A stretch of 64,000 bases of DNA. Source: Enterococcus_D sp050529585. Lineage in GTDB: Bacteria > Bacillota > Bacilli > Lactobacillales > Enterococcaceae. The notes under the pieces are model-generated. The model did no database searches. It was not told the DNA's origin and worked only from the letters and a program-made list of their open reading frames with translations. A program made the translations under genes and the position numbers. Each line of letters starts with the position of its first letter. Position 1 is the stretch's first letter. Of the stretch, positions 36,337 through 44,613 are shown one piece after another. Where the stretch lies: contig NZ_CP172882.1 of the NCBI RefSeq assembly GCF_050529585.1, positions 1,798,001 through 1,862,000 on the forward strand, in the 5' to 3' direction.

Positions 36337-36376
36337 AAAAAAAGCAAAGCAAGGTAAAAGCGACCATGCTTTGCTT
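36337..36376 (-). terminator. Terminator of the GH30-SGNH operon
   Basis: The stem AAGCAAAGCA (36342-36351) with TGCTTTGCTT (36367-36376), further extended inside, is followed on the minus strand by seven T. Confidence 0.9.
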
Positions 36377-36396
36377 CATTAAATGCAGTTTTTTCA

Positions 36397-37029
36397 TCAT
36401 TGGGCTACGACCTTTTGATAAATCATAGGAAAGATCCGTAGATATGCATCTCTTGTTAAATGAATACCATCATTAGTAAGAGACGCATCAAGTTGATTAT
36501 GGGCATCTGTAAGCTGCTCATTCACATCGATTGTATCATAGTCATACAAAGCTGCAATTTGACTAATTAAATCACTTGCTTGAATCAAACGTGTATTTGT
36601 ACGATATTTAGCTGCCCGATATAACCATTCCTCCTTTCTTACAAGTGCTGTTTCCTTCATTACATTAGGGTTTACCCGATAGAATTTAATAAAAGTCACA
36701 TCACACCCAGGCAGTGATTCCTTCACTTTTTCAAAAATTATTCGATAATTATCTATTAACTGACTGACTTTACCATTTTCATAGGCTAAGTCATTTGAAC
36801 CAATATTAATCAGTATTTTTTTAGGCCGCAACGGAAGTATCAATTGATCAAATACTTCTAAGTACGCCTGAGATGTAGCCCCACTGATCCCCCTGTTATA
36901 GACAATAATTTTCTTCTCTAAAAATAGTTCTTCTAAAGGGAATGCCTCCATCAAGGATGAACCAGCAAAAACTATTTTGTCTTTTAGCGCATATTGATTC
37001 TTCTGAAAATAGGTATCCAACTCTAACAT
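36397..37029 (-). CDS. SGNH/GDSL acyl-ester hydrolase
   Basis: A 210-residue SGNH hydrolase: block I GSSLM (Ser near 24), block II NRGISG near 45, block III GSNDLAYE near 77 and block V NDGIHLTRDAY near 188 with the Asp/His pair. It is cytoplasmic and unlike the YesT-type esterase elsewhere in the window. Seven bases after GH30, it closes an operon whose importer probably brings in a glycoside carrying ester groups. Acetyl, other acyl or lipid esters are all possible. Confidence 0.8.
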   Translation of the reverse strand: MLELDTYFQKNQYALKDKIVFAGSSLMEAFPLEELFLEKKIIVYNRGISGATSQAYLEVFDQLILPLRPKKILINIGSNDLAYENGKVSQLIDNYRIIFEKVKESLPGCDVTFIKFYRVNPNVMKETALVRKEEWLYRAAKYRTNTRLIQASDLISQIAALYDYDTIDVNEQLTDAHNQLDASLTNDGIHLTRDAYLRIFPMIYQKVVAQ

Positions 37030-37036
37030 ATTTCAG

Positions 37037-38377
37037 TTACTCCTCATTCTTCAATGTATCAATAATTGTCATAGCTGATTTTGCTGGTAGATTTATCGTT
37101 TCCAGAGTGGAAGAATCAATCACAACGCTTACCTGTGCGTCATTTTCACGATCGTTAAAGAGAATGACAACGATAGATTGATCTGTGTTTTGAAATGCAA
37201 CACTCCGTATATTTTGATCACTCGAACTAGCAATACGAACAGCTCCCGGTCGGACAAATTTACTGAAATGCGCCAAACCAAAATAATCAAGTGTAAATGA
37301 ATATTCTTGTGTTCGCTGATTGACTGTCACAAGACCTCGACAAGTACTTTTTCCAAAGCCGGGAACAGTAGGCCCATTGTTTTCATCAAGTGCTAAATTC
37401 CAAAGCGTCATGGATTTTGCACCATTCCTGAAAATTTCAATACCCGTTCTCATCAGATTGCTGAAAGCTGGTTCAAAAGCAGGTATCCATTCCCCGCCAG
37501 ACCCCTCAGTAAAGTGGATTTCTTTATCTGGATAAAATAAAGCAACTCTGGACTGATTGATCACGTTTCCTCCGTACCAATGCCAAGCTATCCCATCAAA
37601 AGCTGCTTCTGCTTTATCTAATAATTCCAATGGATAGTCCACACGATCCCAGTTATGGTCATAGCCAAATATTTTTGTCTCGATGCCGCTTTTCTCAAAT
37701 AAAGGTTTTAAGTGTTCCGCAACAAAAGTTACCTGTTCGTCAGCCAGCATTTCCATTCCTGGGTAATGGGGAGGTAAAAACAAAGGTTCATTTTGTGGGG
37801 TGATTGCATATATATCTATATTATGCTGGTGGTAACTTTCGATAACCTTTTTGAAGTAGAGGGCATATGTGTCATAATATTTCGGTAGTAATTTCCCACC
37901 TATCATTTGTCTGGAATCTTTCATCCATCCAGGTGCACTCCATGGAGAAGCAAATAATTTTAAATCAGGATTTAACGCCATTGCATGCTTGGTCAATGGA
38001 ATAATACTTTCCTCATCATGAGCAATCGAGAAATGGATCAGCTTTTCATCTGTTTCATCTGTTTCTATATCATCATAGCTGTAAATATACCGTGCATAGT
38101 CAGAAGCCCCCATTGGATTCCGTAAAATTGAAAGTCCGATTCCTCTTTCAACATCAAATACAGCTTCCATTATTTCATTCTGATGTTTTTCAGATAAACA
38201 CTGATCAATCAAGTAGGCAGATGAATCCGTAAATGAAGTGCCCCAACCATCGATGATCTGATACGTTTTTTTACTGTTCACATTGACCTGATACTCATTT
38301 GCTTCACCGCTGTATGGTGAACGTTCACGTTGGAACAGATTTTTTTCATCCGTTGTCACATAAAATTCAAACACCAA
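37037..38377 (-). CDS. GH30 glycosidase, cytoplasmic
   Basis: A 446-residue GH30 enzyme with a TIM barrel and a C-terminal beta domain. IDGWGTSFTDSSA near 42 starts the family fold; the acid/base is in ITPQNEPLF near 195 and the nucleophile in IHFTEGSGGEW near 295. These fit the glucosylceramidase-like subgroup (beta-glucosidase, beta-xylosidase or beta-1,6-glucanase activities). No signal peptide is present, unusual for beta-1,6-glucanases, so it probably trims an imported beta-glycoside. It follows the DUF624 gene by four bases. Confidence 0.86.
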   Translation of the reverse strand: MVFEFYVTTDEKNLFQRERSPYSGEANEYQVNVNSKKTYQIIDGWGTSFTDSSAYLIDQCLSEKHQNEIMEAVFDVERGIGLSILRNPMGASDYARYIYSYDDIETDETDEKLIHFSIAHDEESIIPLTKHAMALNPDLKLFASPWSAPGWMKDSRQMIGGKLLPKYYDTYALYFKKVIESYHQHNIDIYAITPQNEPLFLPPHYPGMEMLADEQVTFVAEHLKPLFEKSGIETKIFGYDHNWDRVDYPLELLDKAEAAFDGIAWHWYGGNVINQSRVALFYPDKEIHFTEGSGGEWIPAFEPAFSNLMRTGIEIFRNGAKSMTLWNLALDENNGPTVPGFGKSTCRGLVTVNQRTQEYSFTLDYFGLAHFSKFVRPGAVRIASSSDQNIRSVAFQNTDQSIVVILFNDRENDAQVSVVIDSSTLETINLPAKSAMTIIDTLKNEE

Positions 38378-38381
38378 AATA

Positions 38382-38984
38382 TCACCCCTGTGGTATTGAT
38401 TTGATAGTTATACGCTTCATCATTTGTTGATGGATACATACTTGCAAAAACATAGGTATACTTAAACCAAATAGTGCCCACAACAGCCCTAATTTGGGTA
38501 AAAAGATTGGAATAAACAAACTACTGATCAATATACCTAAACCAATACTATAAAAACCAGCAAATTTCAACGTTATCCCTAAAGACAACCTCAATAATGG
38601 TCTAATAGTTATTTGATTTTCACTCAATATGCATGCGTTTGAAAAAAATACAATGAAAAATGCAATAAAAAGTAAAATCAAAAATTGAAAAATAGTTCCT
38701 CTAGTGAATGCCAACAAAAGAAATAGCAGAAAAAATACGAGCAAGAATACAATCGTTAGTTTAAAGGAAAGAAGCAGATTTTTTTTGAATAAGACGAAAA
38801 ATCTTTTCATATGCACTTCCTGACTATCTTTTTCTTTTAAAAGTTGGTAGCCAGTAATCAGTGCACCTGGCAGCGTGATCATCGGCAAGCTCATGAGAAC
38901 AATCAAAATGTTCAATAGCATGAATTGATACATGCTATTCAGAAAACCATATACTTGGCCATGGATATTAAATAATTGTTTCAT
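38382..38984 (-). CDS. DUF624 (YesL-like) membrane protein
   Basis: A 200-residue membrane protein with about five helices and the DUF624 N-terminus (YGFLNSMYQFMLLNILIVLMSLPMITLPGALITGYQLLK). It is the second YesL-type protein of the window, again inside an LplB/LplC importer operon between the solute-binding protein and the glycosidase. Function unknown; repeated co-occurrence suggests an importer accessory role. Confidence 0.8.
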   Translation of the reverse strand: MKQLFNIHGQVYGFLNSMYQFMLLNILIVLMSLPMITLPGALITGYQLLKEKDSQEVHMKRFFVLFKKNLLLSFKLTIVFLLVFFLLFLLLAFTRGTIFQFLILLFIAFFIVFFSNACILSENQITIRPLLRLSLGITLKFAGFYSIGLGILISSLFIPIFLPKLGLLWALFGLSIPMFLQVCIHQQMMKRITIKSIPQG

Positions 38985-39003
38985 TACTGACTACCACCTT
39001 TTT

Positions 39004-40626
39004 TTAATCTAACCCTAGTTTGTCCTTGTTTTCGGCTATTTTTTCATTTCTAATTGTTTCGATATCAGACCAACCATTTTCGTCTAAAAACGTTTCGTAT
39101 GAAGAAAGAATCTGATCAAATTCTTCTTCTGAAGAAGAACGAATCAAACTAACTAGCGTCGTATACCAATTGGTATTGATCGCGGAGAGATTTCGCGCTT
39201 CTTGCGTCCCTGAACTAGGATCGATATTTTCCAAAATAAAATGAGGGTATAACTTTCCTTCTCCCCACTCCCTAGGTTGGATCAAAGCAGGGGTTTGCGT
39301 ACTTTCACTAGCCATTGATTGATATTTATCATGTCCAAAGAAAATAAATTCACTCAGCCGATACTCTTTTTTAAATCGTTCTGAATCATTGTCTTTCATC
39401 TCTTGTACTTCTGGCAGCAATTCAATTTTTCCGTCACTATCGTATTGGAAAGTTTCGCCTTCCACACCAAACGTGGTCAAAATCCCACCGTACTCACTTT
39501 GTAAATAGGTAAATATTTGCATTGCTTTGGCTGGATCTTTGGCACTTTTGCTAATATAGTTGATCATCCAACCTGTGATACCGCTTTGGTTTAATTTAGG
39601 TTCCTTCCCTTCACTGCTTTGTGGACCATTGATCGCAATGTACTCTCCATTAGGATTTTCAGTTAACCAGCTTTGTAAAAATCCACTCATTTGTGCCGCA
39701 CCACTAGCCATGATCGTCGCGTATTGTCCTGACTTCACTTTTTCTTCAAAAGCTGTCCCGTCATCTGAAAAACTATCATCAGACAAGTTTCCATCTTCAT
39801 GAATTTGACGCAACACCTTTAGCCAGTTCAAATATTCATTGTCCAAATTACGGTTATAAAAATTACCATCTGCTGTTTCTAAATCAACACCCAAATAATC
39901 TTGGAAAACATCCCCCAAGGAACCAGCACCATCACCTAAGGCATTGAAACCAAAAGGCACAAGCTCTGGGTATTTTTCATTGATCGATTTCATTCCTTCT
40001 ATAAAATCATCTGCTGTTTCAAAATTATTTTCACCAATTGCTTCATATACATCTTTTCGGATCAAAAAATTTGTATTTGCAGGTATTAAACCGCTATCAT
40101 AATCTTCGGCTGTATTAGAATAATTGGGATATCCATATGTCTTCCCATCATCTAATTGAAACCAATTTAATGTATCTTCAGCCGCCACTGTATGCCAATA
40201 AGGATCATATTTTTCCGATAGTTCATCTAAAGAATATGCCCAACTATCCGCCTTTTGTGCAACTTGTGAATTTGAATCGAAAATTGTCACGATATCTGCC
40301 ATGTCATTACTTGAAAACATGGTATTTAAATTGGTATCATCGCCTTTGATAAACTTGATCTTGACATTCAAGTCTTCTTCCATTTTTTGTGTAACGACAT
40401 CATTGCCCCATTCATCATTCCACCAATCGGCATTGACATACCAAGTCAATTCAGTGACTTCTTCTTTGTTATCCAATTGCCATGCGGGCGTCTCTTCATC
40501 CAACGTGTAACGTTCGCTGATATCAACTTCTGTTGACTCTTGACTTACACTGTCCTCTCCACCACCGCATGCACTTAGCAGTATTACCGAACTAGTCAAT
40601 ATTAGCAAATTTCTCATGTTTTTCAT
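39004..40626 (-). CDS. Solute-binding lipoprotein of second importer
   Basis: A 540-residue extracellular sugar-binding lipoprotein of the large LplA class. The signal peptide ends in lipobox LLSAC with the cysteine at residue 20, then a short acidic linker. It lies directly after its two permease genes. The ligand should be the substrate of the GH30 and SGNH enzymes encoded downstream. No ATPase in the operon. Confidence 0.88.
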   Translation of the reverse strand: MKNMRNLLILTSSVILLSACGGGEDSVSQESTEVDISERYTLDEETPAWQLDNKEEVTELTWYVNADWWNDEWGNDVVTQKMEEDLNVKIKFIKGDDTNLNTMFSSNDMADIVTIFDSNSQVAQKADSWAYSLDELSEKYDPYWHTVAAEDTLNWFQLDDGKTYGYPNYSNTAEDYDSGLIPANTNFLIRKDVYEAIGENNFETADDFIEGMKSINEKYPELVPFGFNALGDGAGSLGDVFQDYLGVDLETADGNFYNRNLDNEYLNWLKVLRQIHEDGNLSDDSFSDDGTAFEEKVKSGQYATIMASGAAQMSGFLQSWLTENPNGEYIAINGPQSSEGKEPKLNQSGITGWMINYISKSAKDPAKAMQIFTYLQSEYGGILTTFGVEGETFQYDSDGKIELLPEVQEMKDNDSERFKKEYRLSEFIFFGHDKYQSMASESTQTPALIQPREWGEGKLYPHFILENIDPSSGTQEARNLSAINTNWYTTLVSLIRSSSEEEFDQILSSYETFLDENGWSDIETIRNEKIAENKDKLGLD

Positions 40627-40642
40627 TTTTATGTCTCCTTTT

Positions 40643-41527
40643 CTATTCTTTAACAGCTCCGACCATCATTCCTGCAATGAAATGTTTTTGGAGTAATGGA
40701 TAAATGATCAATATTGGAATCGTTGTGACGACGATCGTCGCCAGTTGAACACCTTTTGTTGTACTTTCTGCCACAGCGGTCCCAATGTTTTGCATACCTT
40801 GTGTCTGCGATTGGACGATGATTTCATACAGTTTCATTTGCAATGGATATAAGGCTTTATCAGTAATAAAGATTCTCGCGGTCATGAAGTCATTCCATTG
40901 GTTTACACCATTAAATAAAGCAATTGTCGCAAGTGCTGGTTTAGAAAGGGGTAAGAATATTTGTAAAAAAATACGCCAATGTCCCGCACCATCGATCATT
41001 GCTGATTCTTCTAATGAATCTGGTACGTTTCTAAAGAAATTCATCAAGATGATGACATCATAATAACTTAATAGTGCTGGAATAATGTACACCCAAAAAC
41101 TATTTAACAACCCTATTTGTCTAAACAATAGATAGGTTGGAATCATCCCCCCTGAAAAAAACATGGTTGTGATGCCCATGGCTGAATATAACTTTCTTCC
41201 TTTTAAATTTGCTTTACTCATCGCATATGCCATCATTGCGCAGAAAAATACATGTGTGAGAACGCCAACGATTGTTTTAGATACTGAAATAAAGAAGGCT
41301 TGCAACATACTTCCATCCCTAAAAACCGCCCGATAATTCTCTAAAGACAATTCAGATGGCCAAAATACAAAATCACCCTTTGCAAGTACACGCCCCGATG
41401 CGAATGATGACACAACAACATTCCACAAAGGTATAACAATCATCAAGGTAAAAATGGTCAAGATCAAAATATTGAAAATATCGAACAAACGACTATCCAC
41501 ATCTTTTTTCATGACTTTTTTCTCCAT
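40643..41527 (-). CDS. CUT1-type ABC permease (LplC-like), second importer
   Basis: A 294-residue permease, six helices, EAA loop EESAMIDGAGHWRIFLQIFLP near 177. It forms the channel with the LplB-type permease 13 bp upstream. ATG follows GAAGGGAG. The C-terminal HFIAGMMVGAVKE matches HFVKGAMVGSVKG of the pectin importer's LplC, so the two are paralogues. Confidence 0.92.
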   Translation of the reverse strand: MEKKVMKKDVDSRLFDIFNILILTIFTLMIVIPLWNVVVSSFASGRVLAKGDFVFWPSELSLENYRAVFRDGSMLQAFFISVSKTIVGVLTHVFFCAMMAYAMSKANLKGRKLYSAMGITTMFFSGGMIPTYLLFRQIGLLNSFWVYIIPALLSYYDVIILMNFFRNVPDSLEESAMIDGAGHWRIFLQIFLPLSKPALATIALFNGVNQWNDFMTARIFITDKALYPLQMKLYEIIVQSQTQGMQNIGTAVAESTTKGVQLATIVVTTIPILIIYPLLQKHFIAGMMVGAVKE

Positions 41528-41540
41528 TCATTTCTCCCTT

Positions 41541-42491
41541 CTACAATACAGATGTATTGTCATTTAGTCGTTTTGTCATTTGATTTGAACAGACCAACAA
41601 GATCACCGATACAATCGACACACCTAATCCAACCGCAGTTGCATAAGAAAAATCACCCTGAGCAATCCCCATTCTAAAAACATATGAATTGATGACTTCT
41701 GCCTTTGCCTGATTTTGATTATTCATCAAAACCATCGTTTGATCTAAGTTAGATCCTAATAACCCACTAATAGTTAGAATCAAATTTAAACTGATGATTC
41801 CTTTTAACATGGGTAGTGTAATTTTCATGATTTGTTGAAACCTAGTTGCCCCATCGATTTTTGCCGCTTCATAGTAAGAAGGATCAATTTTAGATAAAGT
41901 AGCTAAATACAAAATAGTTCCCCATCCTGTATTTTTCCATATATCAGATAATACTGCGATCCACCAATACTTATTCGCGGACAAAAGATAATTCTCATGC
42001 TTTATAGAAAATCCAAGTCCACTCAGTATCGTATTGAGTAATCCATTTGTTGATAACCAATTGATCAACATCCCGCCTAGTACGATCCAAGAGAGGAAAT
42101 AAGGCATATAGGAGATTGTCTGAACCAATTTTTTAAATATGCCTTGTCTCAGCTCAAAAATCAAAATAGCTAAGATAATCGGTAAAACAAAACCAATCAA
42201 TAGTTTTAAAAAACTGATACCGAGTGTATTGACTACTGCCCCCCAAAAGAATTTATCATTTAATATAATTTGAAAATTTTCAAATCCTACCCAAGGTGCT
42301 GTTTCTAGCGTATCGATGACCGTATATCTTTTAAAAGCAATGACTAATCCATAGATAGGAATAAAATTAAAAATGATCATAAAGATAATCCCTGGCCAAA
42401 CCATACTTTGCAATTCCCATTGATCAAAGAAATCGACAAACCACTTTTTTATTTTTTTCGAACGTTTGGTACTTTGTGCTGAAGTTTCCAC
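41541..42491 (-). CDS. CUT1-type ABC permease (LplB-like), second importer
   Basis: A 316-residue permease with six helices and the EAA loop YEAAKIDGATRFQQIMKITLP near 213. The N-terminus KKIKKWFVDFFDQWELQS is cytoplasmic. The start is GTG 42491 after GAGGGG. It lies 15 bp from the ROK kinase gene in one operon. Confidence 0.92.
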   Translation of the reverse strand: METSAQSTKRSKKIKKWFVDFFDQWELQSMVWPGIIFMIIFNFIPIYGLVIAFKRYTVIDTLETAPWVGFENFQIILNDKFFWGAVVNTLGISFLKLLIGFVLPIILAILIFELRQGIFKKLVQTISYMPYFLSWIVLGGMLINWLSTNGLLNTILSGLGFSIKHENYLLSANKYWWIAVLSDIWKNTGWGTILYLATLSKIDPSYYEAAKIDGATRFQQIMKITLPMLKGIISLNLILTISGLLGSNLDQTMVLMNNQNQAKAEVINSYVFRMGIAQGDFSYATAVGLGVSIVSVILLVCSNQMTKRLNDNTSVL

Positions 42492-42506
42492 CTGTTCCCC
42501 TCACTT

Positions 42507-43460
42507 TCAGATTATTTTTACTCCATCCTCAATCATTTTCTTCACTTGGTATACAGCACCGACCATGCCAGCATCATTCATTAGTTTAGCTGCTTTGATT
42601 GGTGCGATAGTTTTACCCATCAAGTAATGGATACTATGATGTCTTGTTGCGACTTTTGAAATCGTTGATTCTAAACGGTCAAAAAATTCTTTGTTTGCAC
42701 TTATCCCACCGCCAATCAATACTAATTCAGGATCAAAACAACTAATTAAGTTCAATATGCCGATAGATAGATCTTCATAAAAATGCTCAATGATTTCATG
42801 CGCTACTTCTTCATCCTTTTCTTTGGCAAAAATTTCTTTTGCATCCCATATTGGTTCATGTGCTGGATCCTTCGCCAACATCCTCTGATTATATCTCTGA
42901 CATAGCCCCCCAATTACTGCCGCGCGTTGATTTAAAGACATCGCCTCTATGTCATCGCTTTCATCAATTTCCTTAATAACCATCCATCCGAATTCTCCTG
43001 CCATGCCATGTGCACCTTTGATTAGTTCGTTTTGATAAATAATACCGCCGCCTATACCTGTCCCTAATACCATGCAAAGATAATTGGGAATCCCTTTCGC
43101 ATGGCCGATCCATTGTTCAGCTATGGCAGCTGCATTTGCATCATTTTCGATCGCAATTGGCACATCCGTTATCTTTTGTAATTCTTGTTTTAAATGCACT
43201 CCATAAATTGATTTGATTGCACCCGCTGTGACCATTCTGCCATCTCGATCGATGATACCAGGTGCGCTGATGCCGATACCTTTAATGTTTTCTTGTCTGA
43301 GACTATCTGCAATAATTGTTTTTAAATTGTTTAAAAATCGATGTTTGTCATCAATCGTGTTGATACGCTGCTTATGCTGTATTTGTCCTTTTTCATCAAT
43401 AAATCCATATTTGATTGTTGTGCCACCTATATCTATCCCTAAATACATTTTCTCACTCAT
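42507..43460 (-). CDS. ROK-family sugar kinase lacking the zinc motif
   Basis: A 317-residue ROK protein: N-terminal ATP loop LGIDIGGTTIKYG, IENDANAAAIAEQW near 102 (catalytic Asp in ENDANA), LGTGIGGGII near 132 and GMAGEFGWM near 150. The usual CxCGxxGCxE zinc motif, expected soon after residue 165, is absent, as in some glucoside or glucomannokinase-like ROK proteins of Firmicutes. It would phosphorylate the free sugar or glycoside released by GH30. Its start overlaps the LacI stop by 8 bp. Confidence 0.85.
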   Translation of the reverse strand: MSEKMYLGIDIGGTTIKYGFIDEKGQIQHKQRINTIDDKHRFLNNLKTIIADSLRQENIKGIGISAPGIIDRDGRMVTAGAIKSIYGVHLKQELQKITDVPIAIENDANAAAIAEQWIGHAKGIPNYLCMVLGTGIGGGIIYQNELIKGAHGMAGEFGWMVIKEIDESDDIEAMSLNQRAAVIGGLCQRYNQRMLAKDPAHEPIWDAKEIFAKEKDEEVAHEIIEHFYEDLSIGILNLISCFDPELVLIGGGISANKEFFDRLESTISKVATRHHSIHYLMGKTIAPIKAAKLMNDAGMVGAVYQVKKMIEDGVKII

Positions 43461-44460
43461 TTCTATTAAATTGCTTTACCGATTCTGCTTCAATCAACCT
43501 TCCTTTTAATACAAAAGCTTTTCCTAGAACCTCTCCTTTGATTAAACTAAGTAAGTGTTGGGTTGCAAGCTCACCTTGCTCTTTGATTGGATTATCGATA
43601 GTTGTCAAGGATGGTCGAAAATACTTCAATAGCTCGATTCCGTCAAATCCAACAACACTAAAATCATTGGGTACATGGTAGCCTGCTTGTTCTATCGCTT
43701 TGGTTACCCCAATTGCACTAAGGTCATTCCCTGCTAAAAATGCTGATGGAAAATCTTTCTGTTTATCTAAAAATTTTTTTGTTGATTGATACGCAAAATG
43801 TTCCTCAAATCTGCCTTCTAATAAATAATTTGATTTAAAAGGTATTTGGGCTTTTTTTAGGGCTTGCTGATATCCTTTGAGTCGCTCATCGCTATCATAT
43901 ACACCATCAAATCCTTTCACGAATACAATCTCACGATGTCCCTTTGCAATGAGATAAGAAGTTGCATACTCAGCACTTTCTTTAGAATCAAATACCACGC
44001 TGCCAAATGTATGATCTTGGATATTTCGATCAATAAAAACTGCATTGATTGCTTCATTCCTAATCGTTTCTAAGTCTTCGTGATCTAACATATCTTCAAA
44101 TCCAATAAATCCGTCCACAGCACCACCAAGGATACTCGTCAAAACAACCTCTTTATCCATCGAGATAAACACATTTAACGCATAACCATGCTTTTCAGCT
44201 TCTCTTGCAATAGACTCAATCAGGACACTAAAGTAAGGTCCAGTGATACTAGTGGTATAAAACCCAATTCGTTTCGTTTGATTTGTTTTTAATTCTTTCC
44301 CCATGAGATTGGGCACATAATGAAGATGCTTCGCAGCTGCTAGCACCTTTGCCTTAGTCGATGCTTTCACAACATCCACACCATTTAAAGCTTTTGAAAC
44401 TGTCGCGATTGAAACATTTGCTTCCTTTGCTACATCTCGAATCGTTGTTCGTGTACTCAT
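43453..44460 (-). CDS. LacI-family regulator of the GH30 operon
   Basis: A 335-residue LacI repressor: helix-turn-helix TIRDVAKEANVSIATVSKAL at the N-terminus, hinge, and ligand domain with VVGFDGIELLKYFRPSLTTI near 275. ATG 44460 is preceded by GGTGGTG; the four extra codons to 44472 are not needed. It is the first gene of the operon and two palindromes typical of LacI operators lie just upstream, so it should repress itself and the whole transporter-hydrolase operon. Confidence 0.92.
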   Translation of the reverse strand: MSTRTTIRDVAKEANVSIATVSKALNGVDVVKASTKAKVLAAAKHLHYVPNLMGKELKTNQTKRIGFYTTSITGPYFSVLIESIAREAEKHGYALNVFISMDKEVVLTSILGGAVDGFIGFEDMLDHEDLETIRNEAINAVFIDRNIQDHTFGSVVFDSKESAEYATSYLIAKGHREIVFVKGFDGVYDSDERLKGYQQALKKAQIPFKSNYLLEGRFEEHFAYQSTKKFLDKQKDFPSAFLAGNDLSAIGVTKAIEQAGYHVPNDFSVVGFDGIELLKYFRPSLTTIDNPIKEQGELATQHLLSLIKGEVLGKAFVLKGRLIEAESVKQFNRNE

Positions 44461-44470
44461 TTGCACCACC

Positions 44471-44490
44471 AAATAAAAACGTTTTTATTT
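44471..44490. promoter_or_regulatory. LacI operator 1 of the GH30 operon
   Basis: A perfect 20-bp palindrome centred on CG: AAATAAAAAC and its complement GTTTTTATTT. It lies 10 bp upstream of the LacI ATG, overlapping the leader, where bound repressor would block transcription. Confidence 0.8.
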
Positions 44491-44514
44491 TTAATCAACT
44501 TATAAGTGAACTAT

Positions 44515-44534
44515 AAATAAAAACGTTTTCATAT
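44515..44534. promoter_or_regulatory. LacI operator 2 of the GH30 operon
   Basis: AAATAAAAACGTTTTCATAT repeats operator 1 with three changes in its right half. Its centre is exactly 44 bp from that of operator 1, about four helical turns, allowing looping. On the minus strand TGAAAACGTTTTTA matches 13 of 14 cre positions, so CcpA could also bind. Confidence 0.75.
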
Positions 44535-44562
44535 TCAATGGGTTTCATCAAGGTTGGTTGAT

Positions 44563-44607
44563 GTACCAATTTAATGGCGGTTGTACCTTAATGAAACCCC
44601 TTGTACC
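44563..44607. repeat. Three GTACC boxes at an exact 20-bp period
   Basis: GTACC occurs at 44563, 44583 and 44603 (minus-strand forms TTGGTACATC, AAGGTACAAC, TTGGTACAAG). The boxes lie between the GH1 stop and the LacI operators, within a 14-bp inverted repeat (44540-44599 outer limits) that has no T run. Three similar boxes lie upstream of GH1. A protein binding one helix face is suggested. Confidence 0.6.
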
Positions 44608-44613
44608 AAATCG

